Positions 24,955 to 32,029 of a DNA stretch of 64,000 bases are shown piece after piece. Below the pieces are notes generated by a model. It was given only the letters and a program-made list of their open reading frames with translations, had not been told where the DNA came from and searched no databases. The DNA lies in NCBI GenBank assembly GCA_021776785.1, contig JAJFFF010000052.1, forward strand, positions 204,328-268,327. Reading direction: 5' to 3'. Every line of letters starts with the position of its first letter. The first letter of the stretch is position 1. This stretch comes from Planctomycetota bacterium. Lineage in GTDB: Bacteria > Planctomycetota > PLA2. Both the position numbers and the translations under genes were made by a program.

Positions 24955-26103
24955 CTACTTCGCGGGATCGTCTTCGGCCGACGCTTCGTCGGGCGCGCGT
25001 GCGGCGACGATCTGGCGCGCCAGCAGCTCGCCCAACGCCTTGGCGCCGGCCGGGCGGAGGTGCACGTGGTCGGCGAAGTGCTTCAATTGTCCGGACAGGG
25101 AGCGTGCGTCGAGGATCTGCCGCGCCGGCACGACCTCGTCGATTATCCGATACGCTTCGTCGTACGCGCGGACGTGGGCGTCGTAGTCCATCCCGTGAAA
25201 GTGCACCATGCACTTCGCGCGTGCGCTTTTCGGTAGTGTCGCCGTAATCAGCGTGCCCTGCTTCACGACGTAGAGTTCAAATTCCAGCGGTTCTTGCGCC
25301 GCCACGAACAGCTCCAGGTTGTCGCGCAAGATCGCAGGACCCTGCGGTCCGTATGATTGGGCCAGCGCCTTCCCGCTCCGTGCCGCACCCACCTCGCCGC
25401 GAAGCGGTTCTCCGAACCAGCGCCGAACACGACAGTACAGGTGCGACCACTCCAGCCAGTTGTCAATGCCGTAGCGTTTGATGCGGCGTTGAATAAACGG
25501 GCGCTCGAACGACCAGCTTTTTTTGCGGTCGATGACGTGGCGCTCGTACTGGCGATGAGGCGTGAGGTAGTACCCCATGTCGTTCCATGCGTGATAAACG
25601 ACGACAATGTCGGGCTCGAAGAATCGGAGGCGGCTCCACAGGCGCGCGTATGACTCGAATGTCGTGTAGCCCGGGAGCCCCGCGTTGATGAATTCGATGG
25701 GGCGGTCGGGCCATTGTCGTCGCAGCTCTTCGGCGGCGACCCACGGCCACGTTTGGTCGTCGGGCAAGTTGGGGGATGTGCACGCCGTGGATGAACCGCC
25801 CAAGAACGCGACGCGCAGTGTGCCCGGTGTTTTTTCGGCCGCGATCGGCGGTGTCGAGATGAACCCGTGTTCGTTGATTGTCTTGCGTCCGAGATCGAGG
25901 TACTCGCCGGGGATGCCGCGATAGGCCGCGAAGGCATCGACTTGGGCCCAGTCGGCCATCGGATGCGTGCCGGCACGCTTACCGGTCTGCGTCTTTAGGT
26001 CGATGGGCGGTGACGTCAGCCGAAGGGTGATCTCCATGGCCGCAAAAGCAGCCAGGAACCCCAACGAGACGGCAAGAACCCGAAACCCCCAAACACGACG
26101 CAC
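24955..26103 (-). CDS. Membrane-anchored SGNH/GDSL hydrolase-like protein
   Basis: A 382-aa protein with an N-terminal hydrophobic anchor (about residues 7-24). The SGNH blocks are visible: FLGGSSTAC with the presumed nucleophile serine near residue 101, NAGLPGY, YHAWNDMG (block III Asn) and FADHVHLRPAGAK (block V Asp-x-x-His). Members deacetylate or deacylate extracellular glycans or lipids; the substrate here is unknown. The start is GTG at 26103, only about 80 bp from repeat copy 2, so its promoter must lie in or beside the iterated GGGACC motifs. Confidence 0.78.
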   Translation of the reverse strand: MRRVWGFRVLAVSLGFLAAFAAMEITLRLTSPPIDLKTQTGKRAGTHPMADWAQVDAFAAYRGIPGEYLDLGRKTINEHGFISTPPIAAEKTPGTLRVAFLGGSSTACTSPNLPDDQTWPWVAAEELRRQWPDRPIEFINAGLPGYTTFESYARLWSRLRFFEPDIVVVYHAWNDMGYYLTPHRQYERHVIDRKKSWSFERPFIQRRIKRYGIDNWLEWSHLYCRVRRWFGEPLRGEVGAARSGKALAQSYGPQGPAILRDNLELFVAAQEPLEFELYVVKQGTLITATLPKSARAKCMVHFHGMDYDAHVRAYDEAYRIIDEVVPARQILDARSLSGQLKHFADHVHLRPAGAKALGELLARQIVAARAPDEASAEDDPAK

Positions 26104-26141
26104 ACCAAGTTATCGGGGAACAAAACCAAAAACCTAAAGCC

Positions 26142-26190
26142 GGGACCAGGCCAAAACCGGGACCCAAAGCCGGGACCCAAAGCCGGGACC
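26142..26190. repeat. GGGACC iterons on the left of element copy 2
   Basis: GGGACC occurs at 26142, 26159, 26172 and 26185 within a CCAAA-rich background, spaced 17, 13 and 13 bp. The last lies in the outer arm of copy 2. They mirror GGTCCC iterons on the right side of the element. Confidence 0.8.
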
Positions 26191-26384
26191 AGGTCTCGGT
26201 GGATAACTTTGTAAGTTGTTGTAATCCAACAGCTTATGCGCGCCAGCTGCGGGATTTTTCGCGCAGATCAGAGGCTGATGTCGCGAAACCCGCCTCAAAG
26301 TGCGCGAGAAGTCCCGCAGCTGGCGCGCATAAACACCGTTGCCTACTGAATTTATAGAGTTATCCACCGAGACCTGGTCCCGAC
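26182..26384. repeat. Nested-palindrome intergenic element, copy 2
   Basis: Same 203-bp geometry as copy 1. Outer arms pair without mismatch over 24 bp (26184-26207 with 26359-26382) and include GGTGGATAA (26198-26206) and its complement TTATCCACC (26360-26368). Inner arms 26234-26265 and 26301-26332 pair at 30 of 32 positions; both exceptions are T opposite G. The central hexamer is CAGCTG in both arms where copy 1 has CACGTG in both. The loop is 35 nt and the spacers 26 nt, as in the other copies. Confidence 0.92.
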
Positions 26385-26472
26385 TGCCGGTCCCGACTGC
26401 CGGGTCCCGAGCGGGTTTCGAGCTATGGTCCCGGGCGACGGGTCCCCACAGACGCCCGTCCTACGTGGTCCC
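26376..26472. repeat. GGTCCC iterons on the right of element copy 2
   Basis: GGTCCC occurs at 26376, 26389, 26403, 26427, 26441 and 26467, the first within the outer arm. A 13-bp unit GGTCCCGACTGCC is repeated twice at 26376-26401. Orientation is inverted relative to the left-hand iterons. Confidence 0.75.
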
Positions 26473-26859
26473 GTCCGAGGTCCGGACGCCGAGCGGGTCG
26501 CTTGATTGAGCGTGGTCGAGGGGGCTCTGCTGGTGGCACGCTAGCCCGTCACAGGAGCCGTTGGCCGTCGAGGCCCGCGTGAGCCGGCTCAGTCGCGCGT
26601 CTCGCGGCTAGACGTGATGTGCGCGCCAACGGATTGGCGTCGAAGCGCGCGGCCGTCAGCGCCAAAGACGGCCCCGTTGGGCCGAGAAGACGCTCGCGCA
26701 ATCAAATGAGATTGCCAGGCATCCCATGCTGGATGCGACATGGATCCCTCGTAGTCGAGTCGAGTCGCGCGCCTGCTGCGGCACCACATCGTCAGGCCTA
26801 ACCCCCACCGCGTATTGCAGAAGAGTCATCCGGGGCTTAACGCCGCAGGCGACGCCCGT
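26473..26859. other. Non-coding stretch
   Basis: Open frames here are short and lack recognisable protein features or ribosome-binding sites. A small hairpin GCATCC-CATGCT-GGATGC occurs near 26721-26738. I see no gene. Confidence 0.5.
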
Positions 26860-26929
26860 GCAGTTACATCCGTGCAGTGACGTCTGCGCAGTAACGTCCG
26901 CGCAGTGACATTCGCGAAGTGACATTCGT
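26860..26929. repeat. Tandem array of five 14-bp units
   Basis: Five consecutive 14-mers: GTGCAGTTACATCC, GTGCAGTGACGTCT, GCGCAGTAACGTCC, GCGCAGTGACATTC and GCGAAGTGACATTC. The core is GYGCAGTRACRTYC. Not a CRISPR: there are no spacers. Confidence 0.92.
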
Positions 26930-26945
26930 CCCGAAGCGCCCGAGC

Positions 26946-26999
26946 GTCAGGGTCCAAGCGCGTGAGGGCCCAAGCGTGTCAGGGCCCAACATCGTCAGG
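26946..26999. repeat. Tandem array of 16-bp units (3.4 copies)
   Basis: Units GTCAGGGTCCAAGCGC, GTGAGGGCCCAAGCGT and GTCAGGGCCCAACATC, then a partial GTCAGG. The array lies 16 bp after the 14-bp array and 26 bp before the stop of the Trm112-like gene, which is read on the opposite strand. Confidence 0.9.
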
Positions 27000-27025
27000 A
27001 GTTGGGCCAAGAAGACACACCGACC

Positions 27026-27274
27026 CTAGAGGTCGATTCTTTCTTCGATCAACATGTTCGGGATCCCGTCTTCAACGACGTACACACAACCGCCGTCTTC
27101 CCGAACCAGGCCCTCTTCGATCGGGCGCGACACGGCCTGGCCCTGACGATTGCGAAGTGCGCCCGCGGAGACCTTGCCATTGAGCGTGTCGATCAGGCTG
27201 CGTTCGGCCGGGCTGACCCTTTGATGCGTCTCCGGGCAAACGAGAATTTCGAGAAGTTTTTCGTCAATCGGCAT
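27026..27274 (-). CDS. Trm112-like small protein
   Basis: An 82-aa protein of the Trm112/UPF0434 type: KLLEILVCPETHQRV at the N terminus and GCVYVVEDGIPNMLIEERI at the C terminus match the family pattern. In eukaryotes Trm112 activates several methyltransferases; the bacterial role is unclear. The usual CPxC zinc site reads CPET, so zinc binding is probably lost. The ATG at 27274 gives the family length; the longer frame runs into the NifU gene. It follows nifU-like by 14 bp in the same direction. Confidence 0.8.
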   Translation of the reverse strand: MPIDEKLLEILVCPETHQRVSPAERSLIDTLNGKVSAGALRNRQGQAVSRPIEEGLVREDGGCVYVVEDGIPNMLIEERIDL

Positions 27275-27288
27275 AAGTGCACCCGTGC

Positions 27289-27534
27289 CTAGAAAACCTG
27301 GACGACCTCGCGGACCCAGGGCAGCTTTTCTTTTAAGAAGTTCTCGATCCCGATCTTGAGCGTGGCCGTCGACGACGGGCAGCCGCCGCACGCACCGACG
27401 AATCGGAGCTGAACCGTGCCGTCGTCCTCAACGCCGATGAGTTCGCAGTCGCCGCCATCCCCTTGGAGGTACGGACGGATCTCGTCGATGACAGGTTGGA
27501 CAACTTCGATGGTCATTTCGGCGGACTCGCTCAT
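27289..27534 (-). CDS. NifU-like Fe-S scaffold (C-terminal domain type)
   Basis: An 81-aa stand-alone NifU C-terminal domain that can carry and deliver an iron-sulfur cluster. The cluster ligands are Cys49 and Cys52 in GACGGCPSS, preceded by [11 protein letters not shown]. This is the usual length for the short Nfu type. ATG at 27534. It is the first gene of a two-gene unit with the Trm112-like protein. Confidence 0.92.
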   Translation of the reverse strand: MSESAEMTIEVVQPVIDEIRPYLQGDGGDCELIGVEDDGTVQLRFVGACGGCPSSTATLKIGIENFLKEKLPWVREVVQVF

Positions 27535-27691
27535 AACCCCAGCATTTTAGCACCGGAGCCGAGCAGTCGCGCGCGAGATCGTGCAAGGGCGCGCTCCGTT
27601 TTCGTGGACGCCCGCGCGCTGGCGGGGTATCCGGCGGCCCGACCCAACCCGAGGCTAGCGTTTGGGCGGGCGAGACGGCAACATTGGGGCC

Positions 27692-28522
27692 ATGGAGATC
27701 AAAACCATCCTGGCGATGACCGACCTGGAGACCGACAGCCTGACCGGGCTCCGCGGCGCGTTTCATCTTGCGAAGTCCCACAACGCGAAGGTCGTCGTCG
27801 GCCACGTCTTGGTGCCCCGCACGCTCGACAACAGCGACGTCAAAGAGTTCCTCGAAGAGCACGGCTTCGATCCGAAGTCCGTGTCGATCGAGATCGAGGT
27901 CGATGCGGACGTACATTCCGGCATCGACTTGATCGTCGGCGAATCGCACCCGGACTTGATTGTAATTTCCTCGCATCGAAAGCGCGGACTGAAGCGACTG
28001 ATGTGGGCAAGTGTTCCGGTGGGGCTGGTCGGCGAAACGACGGCGCCGGTGCTTGCGTTGCACTCGGACAAAGACCACTTCGAGTTTCGCCGAGCGATTG
28101 TGTGTTGCGACGGCACAGACCAGAGCCAGGAGTTGATCGACGCGGCCGCCAAGCTCGTCGGGCGAGACGGCGAGATCGTGAGCTTGATGGTGATCGAAGA
28201 CTCGCCCATCGTGATCGGTGGGTTTTCGATCGGTAACTATAGCGACGAGACGCTGAACAAGGCGCGCGCGGCGGCGACCAAGTTCCTCAACAAGCTGCGC
28301 ATCAACCGCAGTGACGTGTCCATGCGTACGGATGTGCGCGTGGGCAACGTTGTCGAACAAATCAAGGAAGCCGGCGAGCAACATGACGCGGACCTAGTTG
28401 TGGTGGGGACCGGCGGCGTCGGCGGCAAGGCGAAGTTCTTCATCGACTCGGTGAGTGAGGAAGTCACGCGCCAAGTGGATGTGGCCACGCTGGTCGTGCC
28501 CACGAACAAACCCACGTCTTGA
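27692..28522 (+). CDS. Tandem universal stress protein
   Basis: A 276-aa protein with two Usp domains (about residues 1-130 and 135-270). The first has VKEFLEEHG and DLIVISSHRKRGLKRLMWASV; the second contains DADLVVVGTGGVGG followed by VSEEVTRQVDVATLVVP, which fits the ATP-binding Usp signature G-2X-G-9X-G(S/T). Probably a cytoplasmic stress or nucleotide sensor. The ATG at 27692 gives the expected start of the first beta strand. Its stop overlaps the malQ start by one base (TGATG), so the two are translationally coupled. Confidence 0.87.
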   Translation: MEIKTILAMTDLETDSLTGLRGAFHLAKSHNAKVVVGHVLVPRTLDNSDVKEFLEEHGFDPKSVSIEIEVDADVHSGIDLIVGESHPDLIVISSHRKRGLKRLMWASVPVGLVGETTAPVLALHSDKDHFEFRRAIVCCDGTDQSQELIDAAAKLVGRDGEIVSLMVIEDSPIVIGGFSIGNYSDETLNKARAAATKFLNKLRINRSDVSMRTDVRVGNVVEQIKEAGEQHDADLVVVGTGGVGGKAKFFIDSVSEEVTRQVDVATLVVPTNKPTS

Positions 28523-29853
28523 TGGAGCGCGCGAGCGGCCTCCTGCTTCACGTGACGTCGCTTCCCCAGGAGGCGTCCGGCGGAAGTTTGGGCCGCGGCG
28601 CGCGTCGCTTCATTGATTTTTGCGCGCGCGCCCGCCAGAGGTACTGGCAGGTGCTGCCCTTTCACCCACCGGATCCGTGGGGTTCGCCGTACGCGGCGTT
28701 GAGCGCGTTCGCAGGCGATGACGCGTTGCTGCCGAACGGGACGGCGCGCGTCGATGCGGCGGAGTTCGACGCGTTTTGCAAACGGGAAGCCGCGTGGCTG
28801 GAAGACTATGCATTGTTTCGCGCGTTGCGCGCGGCGCACGACGGCGCGGCTTGGACGGAGTGGCCGATCGGTTTGCGTGATCGAACGCGCTCGGCGCTCA
28901 CCGCGGCGCGCTCGCGTCACGCGGAAGCCGTCCTTCGGCACAAGCGCCGCCAGTTCGTGTTTGACCGCGACTGGCGAGCATTGCGCACGTATGGCGCCGC
29001 GCGCGGCGTGGAGCTGATCGGCGACATGCCGCTCTTTGTTGCGCACGACAGTGCGGACGTATGGGCCCATCGATCGCTGTTTCGATTGCAGCGCAACGGA
29101 AAGCCGTCGATCGTGACGGGTGTGCCGCCTGACTACTTCAACGCCGAGGGGCAACGCTGGGGCAATCCGCACTACGACTGGCGCGCGATGCGGCGTGCGC
29201 GTTTTGCGTGGTGGGTGGCACGTTTGCGGCGGTTGCTCGCGTTGGTTGCCGTCGTGCGTGTGGATCACTTCTTGGGATTGGTGCGCGCGTGGGAAATCGC
29301 CGCGCGGGCGAAGACGGGTCGGCGCGGGACGTTTGCGCCGGCTCCCGGCGACGTTTTGCTGAGTGCGTTGCGTGACGAATTTGGCGCGTTGCCTCTGATT
29401 GCGGAGGATCTCGGCCTGGTTACGGACGAGGCGCACGCGTTGCGCCGACAGTTTGGCCTGCCGGGGATGAAGGTGATGCACTTCAGCTTTGGCCCGAACC
29501 CGGCGGACCGGCCGCACACCTTTGATCGCGATACGGTTGTGTACACGGGTACGCACGACAACGATACGACGGTGGGGTGGGCGCGGTCGCACAGGGCGGA
29601 CGCCGAGCGTGCGCTGACGTATGTGGGCGGGACGCGGCGCGACCTTGCGTGGAACATGGTGCGCGCCGCGTGGACCTCGCCGGCTCAGCTCGCCATCGCG
29701 CCCGTGCAAGACCTGCTTGGTTTGGGGCAACGTGCTCGCATGAACACGCCCGGTGCGAAGGATGGCAACTGGCGCTGGCGGTTGCAGCGCGGCCAACTCA
29801 AAGCGGCACATGCGCGCCGGCTCGCCGCACTCACGGAAGTGAGCGGCCGATGA
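28522..29853 (+). CDS. malQ: 4-alpha-glucanotransferase (GH77)
   Basis: A 443-aa amylomaltase that transfers alpha-1,4-glucan segments between chains. It starts with ASGLLLHVTSLP and QVLPFHPPDPWGSPY, the conserved acceptor-site region. The catalytic nucleophile is Asp248 in RVDHF, the acid/base Glu295 in AEDLG, and the stabiliser Asp346 in THDND. It is somewhat shorter than typical bacterial MalQ (about 500 aa). ATG at 28522 overlaps the upstream stop, and its own stop overlaps the next ATG, so usp, malQ and the methyltransferase form one operon. Confidence 0.94.
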   Translation: MERASGLLLHVTSLPQEASGGSLGRGARRFIDFCARARQRYWQVLPFHPPDPWGSPYAALSAFAGDDALLPNGTARVDAAEFDAFCKREAAWLEDYALFRALRAAHDGAAWTEWPIGLRDRTRSALTAARSRHAEAVLRHKRRQFVFDRDWRALRTYGAARGVELIGDMPLFVAHDSADVWAHRSLFRLQRNGKPSIVTGVPPDYFNAEGQRWGNPHYDWRAMRRARFAWWVARLRRLLALVAVVRVDHFLGLVRAWEIAARAKTGRRGTFAPAPGDVLLSALRDEFGALPLIAEDLGLVTDEAHALRRQFGLPGMKVMHFSFGPNPADRPHTFDRDTVVYTGTHDNDTTVGWARSHRADAERALTYVGGTRRDLAWNMVRAAWTSPAQLAIAPVQDLLGLGQRARMNTPGAKDGNWRWRLQRGQLKAAHARRLAALTEVSGR

Positions 29854-30686
29854 CCGGCATCGAAAAGCGTGTCGTGTTCTTGCCCGATCGTTCCCTTTCC
29901 CGCCCCGGCGATATGTTTCACGATCTTGTCGCCAAACTCGGCCTTTCGAACTTTGCGATCGACGATGAAGTCGCGCAAGCAGACGTGGTCGCGTACATCG
30001 GGAAAGAGCGTGCTCACGAGGAGTTTGGCGAACGTCTCAAGAGCGGTCCGACCGGCAAGAAGCTGGGATCCGCTGACGTGTACGTGTTGCCGAGCACCGC
30101 ACCCGAGGATCGTCGTCGGTTTTTCGAGGGCGTGTGGCGCAACTTCGCGGCTTACGTTTTGGGCCGCGATCTCGCTGTGCGCGATGAATACAAGGGGCAT
30201 GCACCCGAAGAAGTGAAGGCCGCCCTCGACAAGAAGCGGTTTCCGTTTTCTGTGTGTTGTGCCAACGTCGTCTACGACTTCAACCTCGGTTCGATCATCC
30301 GAACCGCCAACGCGTTTTTGGCGCGCGAGGTGTGGATTTACGGCCACCGCAAAGTGGACCTACGCGGCGCGATGGGCAGCTATAACTACGAAACGATCGT
30401 AAAGCTGGGCAACGCCGAAGAGTTCGCGCAACACGCCGCCCAAACAGGCGCGAGCGTTGTCGTCTTGGAAGAGACAAAAGACGCGATCCCCATCCACGAA
30501 TTCAAGTGGCCCCATAACCCGGTGATGGTGTTCGGCCAGGAAGGCCCGGGCGTCCCGAGCGAACTAAGAGCGCTCGCGGACCAAACGGTCTTCATTCAGC
30601 AGCACGGCTCGATCAGAAGCCTAAACGTGGGCGTGGCAGCAGGAATAGCAATGCAAAGCTGGCACAACCAAAACCCAAACCAGTAA
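29850..30686 (+). CDS. SpoU/TrmH-family RNA 2'-O-methyltransferase
   Basis: A 278-aa SPOUT enzyme. The first 130 residues are family-specific; the knotted SAM-binding domain runs from about 135 with VVYDFNLGSIIRTANAF (motif 1, catalytic Arg), VMVFGQEGPGVPSEL (motif 2) and IRSLNVGVAAGIAM (motif 3). The target, rRNA or tRNA, cannot be read from sequence. ATG at 29850 overlaps the malQ stop by 4 nt. Confidence 0.88.
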   Translation: MTGIEKRVVFLPDRSLSRPGDMFHDLVAKLGLSNFAIDDEVAQADVVAYIGKERAHEEFGERLKSGPTGKKLGSADVYVLPSTAPEDRRRFFEGVWRNFAAYVLGRDLAVRDEYKGHAPEEVKAALDKKRFPFSVCCANVVYDFNLGSIIRTANAFLAREVWIYGHRKVDLRGAMGSYNYETIVKLGNAEEFAQHAAQTGASVVVLEETKDAIPIHEFKWPHNPVMVFGQEGPGVPSELRALADQTVFIQQHGSIRSLNVGVAAGIAMQSWHNQNPNQ

Positions 30687-30753
30687 CCCAATCGCGCGGG
30701 CCCCAAGGTGCGGCCAAACACGGGACCCGCTTCCCGCGCGACCCGCCTCCCAA

Positions 30754-30956
30754 GGCGGTACCGGGTTCCTGTGGATAACGTTTCAAGTAGTTGATACTGC
30801 TGGAGTTATGGCGGCGATGTGCGGGATTTTGGGCGCAAAAAGGGGGTAATAGGTGTCATCGAGCCGTGGGTTTGCGCGAGAAATCCCGCAGACCGCCTCC
30901 ATAACCAACGGCCATATAACAGGTTGCGAGGTTATCCACAGGAACCTGGTCCCGCA
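30754..30956. repeat. Nested-palindrome intergenic element, copy 3
   Basis: Same geometry as copies 1 and 2. Outer arms pair over 20 bp (30760-30779 with 30931-30950; one G-T exception) and contain exact DnaA-box consensus 9-mers in opposite orientation: TGTGGATAA at 30770-30778 and TTATCCACA at 30932-30940. Inner arms 30805-30839 and 30871-30905 pair at 29 of 35 positions. Loop and spacers have the same lengths as in the other copies. It lies 68 bp after the methyltransferase stop. Confidence 0.9.
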
Positions 30957-31387
30957 TTTGTTTGGTCTCGTGCGCTTGTTGGGTTTGGCTCTTTGATTGG
31001 CTTGCTTCTAGTTTGAGTTTGGGTTCGGTTCACAAGGTTTTGTTGGTGCGATTTCGCCCGTCGTAATCGAGCCTCCCTCCGATCGCGATGGTTCCACGCG
31101 GAAGACGTTTCGCTCGTCGCGCTCCACGTCGATCCGTCGTGACCCCGGAAGCACATCTTCGGCTGGCCTGTTTCGAACATGGACCCGTGCCAGCGTGCGG
31201 GAGCCGGCCGCCCGTTGGCTCAAGCAGCGCCGCTCGTTGCGGGCGAACGAACCGCACGCGAGAGGTTGGATGCGCCGCGTTTCTGCGCCGCACGCCCGGC
31301 CGCAGCGATTGCGGTGAGTCGTTCGATCGGCCCACGTAGGTACGAATCGATCGCGACGTGGACCGTCGCGATCCCCGTTTCGTCGGA
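30957..31387. other. Stretch without an intact gene
   Basis: No intact gene is supported. On the minus strand, coding-like pieces occur in two frames: GIATVHVAIDSYLRGPIERL at about 31310-31370, and RVHVRNRPAEDVLPGSRRID near 31130-31190. Together with the fragment just downstream these suggest a decayed gene; see the pseudogene entry. Confidence 0.35.
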
Positions 31388-31507
31388 TCACCGTTTTGTC
31401 ATCGCGGCGAAGGCCCGGCCATCGGACGCGCTCGCGTGGCCGGAACCGGGGGCTTCGATCAGGTTCTCGAACACCGCGTCCTTTACACTGGTGGGCGCGA
31501 ACGGCAT
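31050..31507 (-). pseudogene. Possible decayed gene, unknown product
   Basis: Starting at ATG 31507 (minus), a 39-codon frame (MPFAPTSVKDAVFENLIEA...) ends at TGA 31388-31390. The same frame then continues with SDETGIATVHVAIDSYLRG... until another stop, after which a second frame resumes coding-like sequence. The composition looks protein-coding but the frame is broken at least twice. No family recognised. It could equally be chance in GC-rich DNA. Confidence 0.3.
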
Positions 31508-31563
31508 CTTCTAGCTCGCCCCGGCGCGCGCCCGTTCGTCCCCCCTGTCCTTGAGGTAACCGT

Positions 31564-31869
31564 ATGTACATCGCGATGAACCGCTTCTCCATTGCCCCAG
31601 GACGCGAGGACGAGTTCGAAACAGTGTGGCGCGAACGCGAGAGTCATTTGGACGACGTGCCTGGATTCAAGAGTTTTCAACTGCTGCGCGGCCAACGCGG
31701 CGAAGCCGTGACGATGTTCATTTCACATTCGTTGTGGGCTTCGCGCGCAGCGTTCTCGGCGTGGACCGAAAGTGAAGCGTTTACGAAAGCGCACCGGCGC
31801 GGTCGCTCGCCCGAGGGACTCGTGTTGAAGCACCCGGACTTTGAAGGCTACGAGGTTGTCGATCTCTAG
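31564..31869 (+). CDS. Antibiotic-biosynthesis-monooxygenase-fold protein (HmoA/IsdG-like)
   Basis: A 101-aa dimeric ferredoxin-like ABM domain. MNRFSIAPGREDEFETVWRE at the start and HSLWASRAAFSAWTESEAF in the middle match the heme-degrading HmoA/IsdG branch, where a His and a Trp near the centre are typical. Heme oxygenase activity is a guess from the family. GAGGT lies upstream of the ATG at 31564. Single gene. Confidence 0.75.
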   Translation: MYIAMNRFSIAPGREDEFETVWRERESHLDDVPGFKSFQLLRGQRGEAVTMFISHSLWASRAAFSAWTESEAFTKAHRRGRSPEGLVLKHPDFEGYEVVDL

Positions 31870-32029
31870 GCTCTGCCTAAGCAAAGACTGTCGAACCGAA
31901 CGCGCGCCGATTCGCCGCGGGTTGAGCCCCGACGCGGATACGTCTAAACAGAGACACTTCGCCGCTGCTGGATCCGGGAGATGCAGGAAGAGGGCGGCGC
32001 GAAGATTCGGCGGGGAAGCGGCCGGTCGC

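Noticed and set aside
26860..26999. CRISPR array
   Set aside because: Units are directly adjacent with no spacers and differ from one another; no cas genes nearby.
28237..29811. Long reverse-strand open frame of 524 codons across usp/malQ
   Set aside because: Shadow of well-supported genes; its product is low-complexity Arg/His/Pro-rich without domains.
31008..31592. 194-codon reverse-strand open frame as an intact gene
   Set aside because: Arg-rich product with no domain; at best part of it belongs to a broken gene, reported separately as a possible pseudogene.
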